From the NCBI GenBank assembly GCA_022768375.1, contig JALEMG010000011.1, positions 1 through 51,884 of the forward strand: 51,884 nt of DNA. The letters are read 5' to 3'. Position numbers and translations under genes: made by a program. Positions 44,926 to 51,884 of this stretch are shown in pieces; within the stretch, counting starts at the first letter, position 1, and each line of letters begins with the position of its first letter. Source of the DNA: Lentisphaeria bacterium. Its GTDB lineage: Bacteria; Verrucomicrobiota; Lentisphaeria; Victivallales; Victivallaceae. The notes under the pieces were generated by a model. The model was given only the letters and a program-made list of their open reading frames with translations. It had not been told where the DNA came from and made no database searches.

Positions 44926-47256
44926 TTACTTGCGGTCCGCCGCTTCCAGCGCGGCCTTGTCCGCCAGTGACACGTGGCCTTCGACCTGACCGTTGTCGAG
45001 GTGGTTGACCACCCGGTGTTCAAGGTCGCGGAACAACCGGATCAGGTCCTTGATCCCGCCGATGCCGAACCAGACCGTACTGACCGCCGCCATCACGCCC
45101 GGCACGCACAACTGGACGATGAAGTAGTATTTGCCCCACCAATCCATTGGCCACGGTGAAAACAGATTCCAGATCAGCACTACGAGGAAGGTGAGGATGA
45201 ACTGGTAGATGAAGGCATGGAAGAAGAACAGCCACGCGATCACCTTGTCGCCGGTGGTGTATTCCGGGGTGATGCCGATGAGTTTACTGAAGACATTGCG
45301 CAGCGTCCACGGTTCCCGGGTCTTGTTTTCGCCGTCGAGATTGTACTTGCCCCGGTGGAGCATCCGTTCCAGATTGAACGGTTTTTTGCAGGTGGCGTAG
45401 GAGACGATGATGTAGAGCGCCAGCGTGATCAGCATGGTCATGAAGTAGAATTCATAACTGTTGATCGGACACTTCACCGCGTCCATTTTCCAGACGATGT
45501 AGGGATGGAACGGTTTGGAGGCCGCTTCGAGGGCGCGTCCCACGCCGTCCACCCAGTCGCGCCGCTGGAGGAAGGGGTAGACCACATCGGCCCAGTTGCG
45601 TTGGATCGCCATCGTTCCCACGGAAAGCCCCATGCCGGTGAGCAGACTGGTCCACGCTCCCGCCGTGGTCCCGAAGCGGCTGTACAGACCGAAGATCATC
45701 ACCGGTCCGCAGCCGCCCATCCACATGGAACAGACGATGGTCACGAAAAGATTGATGTAGTCCAACTGCGCCATGAACACCGAGGCGATGACGAAGAAGA
45801 TGCCTACGCCGATCGAGGTGCCGCGCAGGAGCCAGACATGGAACCGCGGGGTCGGCGGCTTCTTGAAAAACGGGATGATGACGTCCTGCGTGACGGTCAG
45901 CGCCGCGCTGTAAATGCGGGTGTCGTCGGTGGAGATCATCGCCATGATCAGCAGCAGCAGAAAGAGCCCCCGCAGGCCGTGCGGCAGGAAATTCCGCACC
46001 GTCGAGGAGAGCATCAACTGCTGGTACAGCGTCCGGTATTGCTGAAAGGTGCTGTTGGCCCGCGATTCCCGGTCGATCTTGTCCAGTTTCGCGGATTCGG
46101 CGTCGCCCTTGAGCAGCGTCTGATGGATCGGTTCCAGATAGCGGGTGTCCAGATTCTTCGCCCGGCTCAGCGGCTCGTCCTTGCCGATGGTATGCTTGAT
46201 GGACGGCATGCCCTTGACCGTGGCGTCCAGTTTGGAACGCATCTCGTCGCTTTGCAGCAGACCGGGTTCGCTGTTGATCTGCAGACAAAGTTCCCGACGC
46301 ACCTTCTGGGCGGTTTCGGAGAAGTCCACATGGTTGAACAGCGTGATGACCATAACGGCCAGCAGGAAATTCAGCATGGTGTTCAGCGCGTTCCGCCACT
46401 CGCCCAGCAGACTGCCCATTTTGGATTCGTGCGGCGATCTGGCGGCGGTGGAGTATCCGGCGCCGATCCAACTGCAGCGGTGGAAGAAGGTGGTGAAAAG
46501 CGTCAGAATCAGGAAGAATACGTTGAAATCCCGCAACTTGTCAATGTCGAAAGGATTGAGGAAACTTTCGCCGGGGACGCGGTCTTCCAGTACTTTGACG
46601 ATCTGGCTGTTCCAGTCGAATTTGACAAGGATGAAGACCACAAAGACCGCCATGATCGGATAGAGGAGCATGCCTTGCAGACTGTCGGTGATGATCAGCG
46701 CCAGGGTGCCGCCGAAGCAGATGATCGAGATGGCGATTGCCAGACAGAAACACATGATCAGCACGAACATGGAGACCTTGAAGCCGCCGATGGCGACGGT
46801 GCGGGGCAAATCGAGGAAGTAGATGAAAAACCGCGCCGCGATAGCGGGCATGATGGAGTTGGCGATGATTTCGGAGAGCGAACGCAGCGCCGCCGCGAAA
46901 ATGCGGAACGCCCGGCTGTACCGCATTTCCAGAAACTGTCCCAGACTCATGGACTTGGTCTCCCGGAAGCGGTAGAAGCAGAACCCCGTCAATCCCATGA
47001 TAATGCTCATCGGCAGCGTCAGATTCCGCCAGAAACTGATGGCGAATCCGGTGTTGTAGTACATCTCGATCGACGCTGCGATCCCGATGATGCTGAGGGC
47101 GTTGGCGATGTCGCCCACATTGATGACGTACCTGCCGCAGCACCGTCCGGCGGAGAGAAAATCCGCCACGCTGCGTACATACCGCCGGGAATACAGCCCC
47201 ACGCAGTAAACGAACGTCACCGGTACAATGACGATCAACCAATCCACCCAGTTCAT
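44926..47256 (-). CDS. Sodium:solute symporter (SSS family), paralogue 2
   Basis: A 776-residue close paralogue of the gene just downstream; the first 50 residues differ at only a few places (ANALSIIGIAASIEMYYNTG here versus ANSLSIIGIVATIEIYYNTG). It has the same SSS motifs (SMSLGQFLEMRYSRAFRIF, FHRCSWIGAGYSTAARSPHE), hydrophilic insertion (NSEPGLLQSDEMRSKLDATV ... QQYRTLYQQLMLSSTVR) and tail. A consensus promoter lies at 47424-47452 and a ribosome site AAGGGGAG before the ATG. Divergence is concentrated in the insertion and some membrane segments, suggesting a related but different substrate or regulation. Confidence 0.9.
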   Translation of the reverse strand: MNWVDWLIVIVPVTFVYCVGLYSRRYVRSVADFLSAGRCCGRYVINVGDIANALSIIGIAASIEMYYNTGFAISFWRNLTLPMSIIMGLTGFCFYRFRETKSMSLGQFLEMRYSRAFRIFAAALRSLSEIIANSIMPAIAARFFIYFLDLPRTVAIGGFKVSMFVLIMCFCLAIAISIICFGGTLALIITDSLQGMLLYPIMAVFVVFILVKFDWNSQIVKVLEDRVPGESFLNPFDIDKLRDFNVFFLILTLFTTFFHRCSWIGAGYSTAARSPHESKMGSLLGEWRNALNTMLNFLLAVMVITLFNHVDFSETAQKVRRELCLQINSEPGLLQSDEMRSKLDATVKGMPSIKHTIGKDEPLSRAKNLDTRYLEPIHQTLLKGDAESAKLDKIDRESRANSTFQQYRTLYQQLMLSSTVRNFLPHGLRGLFLLLLIMAMISTDDTRIYSAALTVTQDVIIPFFKKPPTPRFHVWLLRGTSIGVGIFFVIASVFMAQLDYINLFVTIVCSMWMGGCGPVMIFGLYSRFGTTAGAWTSLLTGMGLSVGTMAIQRNWADVVYPFLQRRDWVDGVGRALEAASKPFHPYIVWKMDAVKCPINSYEFYFMTMLITLALYIIVSYATCKKPFNLERMLHRGKYNLDGENKTREPWTLRNVFSKLIGITPEYTTGDKVIAWLFFFHAFIYQFILTFLVVLIWNLFSPWPMDWWGKYYFIVQLCVPGVMAAVSTVWFGIGGIKDLIRLFRDLEHRVVNHLDNGQVEGHVSLADKAALEAADRK

Positions 47257-47370
47257 TCAGAAACTCCCCTTGTTTGATTTGAAAACCCCGCCGTCCGCAA
47301 ACGGCTTCGCTCCCGCGTATACTCCCCCTAACGGAAAAAAGTCCGGCAATATTTCATGCCCGGCGGGAAA

Positions 47371-47422
47371 AAAATAAAAAAAAGGCCCCGCCGTCGGAAT
47401 GAATTCTCCGCAAGGGCAGGGC
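47371..47422 (-). terminator. Terminator of symporter 3, overlapping the start of symporter 2 transcription
   Basis: On the reverse strand GCCCTGCC (47422-47415) pairs with GGCGGGGC (47392-47385, one G-T pair), followed by nine T. It lies 41 bases after the symporter 3 stop. The symporter 2 promoter is embedded just before it, so transcripts from that promoter would begin inside the first arm. Confidence 0.7.
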
Positions 47423-47423
47423 T

Positions 47424-47452
47424 AATATAGTGCCGGGTTCGGGGTTTGTCAA
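47424..47452 (-). promoter_or_regulatory. Consensus promoter of symporter 2
   Basis: Reverse strand TTGACA (47447-47452), 17-base spacer, TATATT (47424-47429): the best sigma-70 match in the window. It lies 10 bases after the stop of symporter 3, and the transcript leader to the ATG at 47256 is about 160 bases. Confidence 0.85.
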
Positions 47453-47462
47453 GAAAACAAAC

Positions 47463-49814
47463 TTACGAAAGGGAGGATTTTTTCTCCGGCTGCCGGTCCG
47501 CCGCCTCCAGTTCGGCCTTGTCCGCCAGCGACACATGGCCCTCGACCTGACCGTTGTCCAGCGGATTGGCTTTTCGCAGTTTCAGGTCGCGGAACAGCCG
47601 CAGCATGTCCCGGATGCTGCCGATGCCCAGCCAGAACGTCACGATGAAAGCGACGATCCCCGGCACGATCAACTGGACCACCAGGAAATATCCGCCCCAC
47701 CACTCCATCGGCCACGGCGAAATCTTGTTCCAGATCAGCACCGCGATGAAAATGATGACGAAGTGATAGATGAAAAGGTAGAAAAAGTATACCCACGCGG
47801 TGATCCTGTCTCCGAGGGTGTATTCCGGGGTGATGCCGATGAGTTTGCTGAAGACATTGCGCAACGTCCACGGTTCGCGGGTCTTGTTCTCGCCGTCGAG
47901 GTTGTATTTGCCCCGGTGGAGCATCCGTTCCAGATTGAACGGTTTTTTGCAGGTGGCATAGGAGACGATGACGTAGAGCGCCAGCGTGATCATCATGGTC
48001 ATGAAATAGAATTCGTAACTGTTGATCGGACACTTGACCGCGTTCATTTTCCAGACGATGTAGGGATGGAACGGTCGGGAAACCGTTTCCAGGAAGCGTC
48101 CCGCAGTGTCCACCAGATCATGCCGCTGGAGGAAGGGGTAGACCACGTCGGCCCAGTTGCGCTGGATCGTGATGGCTCCCACGGAGAGCCCCATGCCGGT
48201 GAGCAGACTGGTCCACGCGCCCGCCGTGGTCCCGAACCGGCTGTACAGCCCGAAGATCATCACCGGTCCGCAGCCGCCCATCCACATGGAGCAGACGATG
48301 TTCACGAAAAGGTTGATGTAGTCCAACTGCGCCATGTACAGCGAACTGAAAAAGAAGATCACCCCCACGCCGATGGTGGTCGCCCGGATCAGCCGGATGT
48401 GCTGGTGCGGAGAGAGCGTCCGGCGAAAGAAGGGCATGAAAACATCCTGCGCCACGGTCAATGACGCGCTGTAGATGCGGGTGTCGTCGGTGGAGATCAT
48501 CGCCAGGATCATCAGCAGCAGAAACAATCCGGTCAACCCCGGCGGCAGCACCTCCCGCATGGCGAAAGCCAGCATCTGCTGTCGGTACAGTGTCCGGTAC
48601 TGCTGAAATGTCTTGTTCGCCGCGGCGGTCTGTTCGATCTTGTCCCCGGCGCCCTCGGCGGGGGAGTTGAGCAGGGTCTGATGGACCACCTCCAAATAGC
48701 GGGAATCCAGATTGTCCTCCTCGCTGAGCGGTTTGTCTTTGCCGATGACGTGGACTTGCGGCGGCACCCGGGACAGATTCTCCGCGATTTTCTTTCGGAC
48801 GGCGGGGGATTCCACGACCTCGGAACTGGCTTTGGCGCAGAGCCGGCTGCGAATGCGTCCGGCCAGATCCGCGAAGTTCTGATGATTCATCACCGTGATG
48901 ATGATGACGGAGATCAGCAGAAACAGCATCACGCCCAGCGCGCCGCGGAATGTTCCCAGCAGCCAGGCCATTTTCTGCTCGTGAGGGGAACGGGCGGCGG
49001 AACTGGTGGAGGCGCCGATCCAACTGGCCCGGTGAAATCCCGTGGCAAAGAGCGTCACCAGCAGAAAGAACAGATTGAAGTCCCGCAGATTGTCGATATC
49101 GAACGGGTTGAGAAAACTCTCCTGCGGCGCCCGGTCCATCATCACCGGCACGATTTCGTTGTTCCAGTCGAATTTCGTCAGAATGAAGATCACGAACACT
49201 CCGAAGATCGGATACATGATCATGCCCTGAATGCAGTCCGTGACGATCATGGAGAGCGCTCCGCCCATGCAGATGATGGAGATGGCGATGAAAAGGCAGA
49301 CGATCATGATCAGCATGAATGTGGACACCCGCACCCCGAAAACGTCGATGGTCCGGGGCAGGTCGAGGTAGTAGATGAAAAAGCGCGCGGCGATGGCGGG
49401 CATGATGGAGTTGGCGATGATTTCGGAGAGCGAGCGCAGCGCCGCCGCGAAGATGCGGAATTTGCGGCTGTACCGCATCTCCAGAAATTGGCCCAGACTC
49501 ATGGCTTTGGTTTCCCGGAAACGGTAGTGGCAGAATCCGGTCAGCCCCAGCACCACGGCGATGGGAAAGTTGAGATTCTGCCAGAAACTCAGCGCGAATC
49601 CGGTACGGTAGTGCACTTCGATGTAGGAGGCCAGCGTGATGATGCTCACGGCGTTGGCCACGTCACCCACCGCGATGGCGTAGCGGCCGCACAGCCGTCC
49701 GGCCGAGAGGAAATCCGACACGCCGCGGGCGTAGCGCCGGGTATGATAGGCCATGTAATAAACGAAAATCACCGGAATTGCGACGATCAGAATATCCCAC
49801 CCCGTCAGAAACAT
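47463..49814 (-). CDS. Sodium:solute symporter (SSS family), paralogue 3
   Basis: A 783-residue member of the same family and the most diverged of the three in its N-terminal part (FLTGWDILIVAIPVIFVYYM; SVIIITVMNHQNFADLAGRI). It keeps RGVSDFLSAGRLCGRYAIAV, KAMSLGQFLEMRYSRKFRIF and FHRASWIGASTSSAARSPHE. The insertion differs (VESPAVRKKIAENLSRVPPQ). The C-terminal third (KCPINSYEFYFMTMMITLAL, LERMLHRGKYNLDGENKTRE) is almost the same as in the other copies. ATG at 49814 is chosen over a GTG just before it. Ribosome site is weak. Promoter at 49865-49893. Confidence 0.88.
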   Translation of the reverse strand: MFLTGWDILIVAIPVIFVYYMAYHTRRYARGVSDFLSAGRLCGRYAIAVGDVANAVSIITLASYIEVHYRTGFALSFWQNLNFPIAVVLGLTGFCHYRFRETKAMSLGQFLEMRYSRKFRIFAAALRSLSEIIANSIMPAIAARFFIYYLDLPRTIDVFGVRVSTFMLIMIVCLFIAISIICMGGALSMIVTDCIQGMIMYPIFGVFVIFILTKFDWNNEIVPVMMDRAPQESFLNPFDIDNLRDFNLFFLLVTLFATGFHRASWIGASTSSAARSPHEQKMAWLLGTFRGALGVMLFLLISVIIITVMNHQNFADLAGRIRSRLCAKASSEVVESPAVRKKIAENLSRVPPQVHVIGKDKPLSEEDNLDSRYLEVVHQTLLNSPAEGAGDKIEQTAAANKTFQQYRTLYRQQMLAFAMREVLPPGLTGLFLLLMILAMISTDDTRIYSASLTVAQDVFMPFFRRTLSPHQHIRLIRATTIGVGVIFFFSSLYMAQLDYINLFVNIVCSMWMGGCGPVMIFGLYSRFGTTAGAWTSLLTGMGLSVGAITIQRNWADVVYPFLQRHDLVDTAGRFLETVSRPFHPYIVWKMNAVKCPINSYEFYFMTMMITLALYVIVSYATCKKPFNLERMLHRGKYNLDGENKTREPWTLRNVFSKLIGITPEYTLGDRITAWVYFFYLFIYHFVIIFIAVLIWNKISPWPMEWWGGYFLVVQLIVPGIVAFIVTFWLGIGSIRDMLRLFRDLKLRKANPLDNGQVEGHVSLADKAELEAADRQPEKKSSLS

Positions 49815-49864
49815 CACCCACCACCCGCAAAGAATTTAAAGGTTTCATACTGTGCCGGTCGGTG

Positions 49865-49893
49865 AATCTATCCCAAGTCCGAGTTCAATTCAA
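49865..49893 (-). promoter_or_regulatory. Promoter of symporter 3
   Basis: Reverse strand TTGAAT (49888-49893), 17-base spacer, TAGATT (49865-49870). Confidence 0.6.
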
Positions 49894-50036
49894 GTCGGGA
49901 AAAATCGAAAAAAAGAAAAATTTCCTTTCTGATTGAAATTGATTGATGCGAGGGGAATGGATAAAAGAATTTCGTTTCTCCCGAAAAAGGATGGGCTTCG
50001 GGGGGCGAAAGCCGCCATCTTTTCCCGAAGAACCGG

Positions 50037-50064
50037 TTGAAAAAAACGGCGGTTGTGCTAAATT
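50037..50064 (+). promoter_or_regulatory. Promoter of the YhcH-family gene
   Basis: TTGAAA (50037-50042), 16-base spacer, TAAATT (50059-50064), 43 bases before the ATG. Confidence 0.6.
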
Positions 50065-50107
50065 ATTTCCGGGTTTCGATCAAATTGAAACGGATGGGAC
50101 GGAAAAT

Positions 50108-50584
50108 ATGATTTGCGGACGAATGGAAGAAATGAACCCCATACTGCCGGAGCAACTGGCGGCGGCGCTGAGCGGGTATTCCGCCGACTCTCCGATCGGC
50201 AAAACCGTGCTGATCGAGGGGAAATTGTGGATATCGGTGTTCGATGTCGCCCCGGGACCGGCGGCGGGAAAACTTTGGGAGGCGCACCGCGATTTCGCGG
50301 ACCTCCAGATGGTGTTGTCCGGCGGGGAGTATTGTCTGCTGGACGAGAGTTCCCAATGCATTGCCGCCGGGGAGTACGACGCGCAAAGCGATTGCCGCTT
50401 TTTTACCCATCCGGGGGCGGAATGCACCGCGGTCCGGCTGATCCCGGGCGTAGCGCTGCTGATCGGGGTGGGCGAGGTTCACGCGCCCGGGGTGATCTGC
50501 GGCGACGGCGCTCCGTACCGGAAATTGGTGGCGAAGATCCATCGGGAGTTGCTGCCCGCCGGACCGGGCGCCGCCGGGCGGTGA
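50108..50584 (+). CDS. YhcH/YjgK/YiaL-family (DUF386) protein
   Basis: A 158-residue cupin-like protein of the family that includes EbgC and sialic-acid-operon YhcH. LWEAHRDFADLQMVLSGGEY is the characteristic W-E-x-H-x4-D-[IL]-Q motif. CRFFTHPGAECTAVRLIPGV, EVHAPGV and KLVAKIHREL follow (metal-binding His and the final Lys-rich strand). Members are linked to handling of sugar anomers or sialic acids. It diverges from the symporters, so it may assist metabolism of the imported sugar. ATG at 50108 follows GGGACGGAA. Confidence 0.85.
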   Translation: MICGRMEEMNPILPEQLAAALSGYSADSPIGKTVLIEGKLWISVFDVAPGPAAGKLWEAHRDFADLQMVLSGGEYCLLDESSQCIAAGEYDAQSDCRFFTHPGAECTAVRLIPGVALLIGVGEVHAPGVICGDGAPYRKLVAKIHRELLPAGPGAAGR

Positions 50585-50670
50585 TCGCGGGGAGGAACGT
50601 TGCACCGTGCCGGGTATCGTCCCGGGCGGAAGCGAGTCGACTGCGGCAACAATGGTGTGGGAGGAAACGG

Positions 50671-51477
50671 ATGAAAAAATACATTTTCGAGATTATCCAG
50701 CCGGGCGCGGAGGGGCAGATCGCCAGCAGGATTTTTGACGCTGTGATCATGAGTCTGATTTTTCTCAGCGTCGTATCGGTGTTTGCCATGACCTTTTCCC
50801 TTTCGGACGGAGTCGCCGGATTCCTGATGCGGGTGGAAGATGGGTCGCTGATCGTCTTTTCGGCGGAATATCTGCTGCGGATCTGGACCGCGGACCTGCT
50901 TTATCCCGATTGCGGACCGGTGAAATCGCGGTTGAAGTACATGATCTCCGGCATGGCGGTGATCGATCTGATTTCGATTCTTCCCTGCTTCCTGCCGATG
51001 ATATTTCCGGCGAACTTGGTCAGCGTCAGGGCGTTCCGGCTGGTGCGGCTGCTGCGGATTTTCAAGATGAACCGGTATTCCGATGCGCTTCTCTCCATTC
51101 GGGAGGTGTTTCGGCGGAAACTGCACGAGATTCTGGCGTCCATATTTGTCGTGTTCATTTTGCTGGTCATCGCCTCGCTTCTCATTTACTATGCCGAGCA
51201 CGACGCCCAGCCGGAACAGTTCGCCAACGCGTTTTCCGGGTTGTGGTGGGCGGTCGCCACGTTGACCACGGTGGGATACGGGGACATTTACCCCGTCACG
51301 GTAATGGGCAGGACCATCGGCGCGATGATCGCAATCCTCGGCATCGGGATGGTCGCGGTGCCGACGGGGATTCTGAGTGCCGGATTTGTGGAGTTTCTGG
51401 AGAAAAAGAGCCGGAATTCCGCCGAAGACGGAAACGAACCGCCGCGCTACTGTCCGCACTGCGGCAAAAAGTTGTGA
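50671..51477 (+). CDS. Voltage-gated-type potassium channel
   Basis: A 268-residue six-transmembrane ion channel subunit. S1 starts at about 20 (RIFDAVIMSLIFLSVVSVFA), and S2 contains GSLIVFSAEYLLRIW. The S4-like voltage sensor RAFRLVRLLRIFKMNRY is at about 119-135. The pore helix is GLWWAVATLT and the K+ selectivity filter TVGYGD is residues 200-205; S6 follows (MIAILGIGMVAVPTGILSAG). The short C terminus ends in a possible zinc knuckle, YCPHCGKKL. The ATG at 50671 has GGGAGGAAACGG upstream. It should form a tetramer in the inner membrane. Confidence 0.95.
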   Translation: MKKYIFEIIQPGAEGQIASRIFDAVIMSLIFLSVVSVFAMTFSLSDGVAGFLMRVEDGSLIVFSAEYLLRIWTADLLYPDCGPVKSRLKYMISGMAVIDLISILPCFLPMIFPANLVSVRAFRLVRLLRIFKMNRYSDALLSIREVFRRKLHEILASIFVVFILLVIASLLIYYAEHDAQPEQFANAFSGLWWAVATLTTVGYGDIYPVTVMGRTIGAMIAILGIGMVAVPTGILSAGFVEFLEKKSRNSAEDGNEPPRYCPHCGKKL

Positions 51478-51529
51478 CGGGGGTGTTCCCGGTTCCGAGG
51501 TGAAGCATTTTTGAAACACCGACCAAACA

Positions 51530-51565
51530 AAAGCCAGCGGGCCGTTTGCGCAACCCGCTGGCTTT
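51530..51565. terminator. Bidirectional terminator between the K+ channel and tRNA-Arg
   Basis: Perfect stem AAAGCCAGCGGG (51530-51541) with CCCGCTGGCTTT (51554-51565), with A-rich sequence on the left and TTT at the right edge. Confidence 0.8.
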
Positions 51566-51578
51566 CATGTTGTTGAAA

Positions 51579-51655
51579 TGGTACACCCGGCGCGATTCGA
51601 ACGCGCGACCTTCTACTCCGGAGGCAGACGCTCTATCCAACTGAGCTACGGGTGC
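51579..51655 (-). tRNA. tRNA-Arg (anticodon CCG)
   Basis: Reverse-strand cloverleaf with acceptor GCACCCG/CGGGTGT (one G-T pair), encoded CCA, D arm GCTCAGTTGGATAGAGC, anticodon loop CTCCGGA (CCG) and T arm GCGCGTTCGAATCGCGC. Confidence 0.95.
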
Positions 51656-51840
51656 AACGCATGCAATACGCTAAATATACACGCCGGACCGCGGTTTGTC
51701 AAGCATTTTTCTCCGGATGTATTGCAAAAAATATCTCAACGGTGTATGGGCATCTCTATTTATTCGGGGATAAATTGAGATGACGCTGGCAAAGGAACGC
51801 GAGAGGATGTACATTACAGCATCAATGACAGGAGGACAGG

Positions 51841-51884
51841 ATGCTGAACGGATTATTTGACATAGACAATCGTCTGGATTATCT
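51841..51884 (+). CDS. Start of an IS5-type transposase (cut by the window end)
   Basis: ATG at 51841 follows a strong ribosome site AGGAGGACAGG and opens MLNGLFDIDNRLDYL before the window ends. This beginning resembles IS5/IS1182-type transposases (short helix then a Leu/Asp-rich stretch). The AT-rich 51656-51840 just before it contains an ATCTCAA...TTGAGAT inverted pair (51732-51738, 51775-51781) and could include the left end of the element. Only 14 full codons are visible, so the call is tentative. Confidence 0.45.
   Translation, partial: MLNGLFDIDNRLDY

Noticed and set aside
44607..45023. N-terminal extension of symporter 1 to 45023
   Set aside because: The extension would cross the symporter 2 terminator and overlap its coding end. 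The family start MNWVDW with a ribosome site is at 44606.
45217..47277. A 686-codon forward frame over symporter 2 (similar ones lie over symporters 1 and 3)
   Set aside because: The repeated Asp/His-rich product is explained by the reverse complement of the conserved symporter sequence.
1..51884. CRISPR array
   Set aside because: No regularly spaced direct repeats and no cas genes were seen.

Overview
The window is about 52 kb of GC-rich bacterial chromosome. It looks like a strictly anaerobic Gram-negative bacterium, and I suspect a gut Lentisphaerota (Victivallis-like) organism. That is inferred from several things: outer-membrane lipopolysaccharide genes (waaG, waaP, rmlBACD, arnA, arnD), anaerobic O2/NO-defence genes (desulfoferrodoxin, FprA flavoprotein, rubredoxin), an [FeFe]-hydrogenase maturase (hydG), host-glycan hydrolases (GH92, GH20), and very large SSS-family symporters in tandem. 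No 16S or other firm taxonomic marker is present.

Region 1 (1-5960) is the end of a prophage or phage-derived element. It holds the tail of a small DNA-binding or small-terminase-like gene, a large terminase split by one in-frame amber codon, a DUF2924 gene and a large serine recombinase with its own promoter and terminator. About 950 bases of gene-poor DNA follow, rich in inverted repeats and containing a tRNA-like stretch and one small AT-rich reverse ORF. tRNA-Ser(TGA) then begins ordinary chromosome.

Region 2 (6100-22010) is core chromosome: htpG (-), a DUF349 protein and a GH92-type mannosidase (+), a six-gene reverse operon (waaG, waaP, ilvC, GH20, iron alcohol dehydrogenase, ABM monooxygenase), tRNA-Thr(TGT), then queF, argJ, purQ and an unknown membrane-anchored protein.

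Region 3 (22060-36125) is a surface-polysaccharide locus. A sigma-70-like promoter leads into rmlBACD (dTDP-rhamnose), followed by an AT-richer block of tightly overlapping genes: a GT39-type membrane glycosyltransferase, a GT2 with its DUF2304 partner, a flippase, an Alg14/Alg13-like (PssD/PssE) pair and another GT2. An SDR epimerase and a secreted nuclease follow. The converging arnA-arnD pair modifies lipid A or other lipid-linked sugars with Ara4N.

Region 4 (36126-42070) contains xseB, divergent from a desulfoferrodoxin-fprA-rubredoxin operon that ends in a strong terminator, then hydG with a structured leader, and uvrB.

Region 5 (42250-50600) holds three consecutive reverse-strand paralogous SSS symporters of about 780 residues, each with its own promoter and with very similar 3' ends. 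A divergent YhcH/YjgK/YiaL-family gene follows.

Region 6 (50670-51884) has a voltage-gated-type K+ channel, a bidirectional terminator, tRNA-Arg(CCG), and the first codons of what looks like an IS5-type transposase running off the window.
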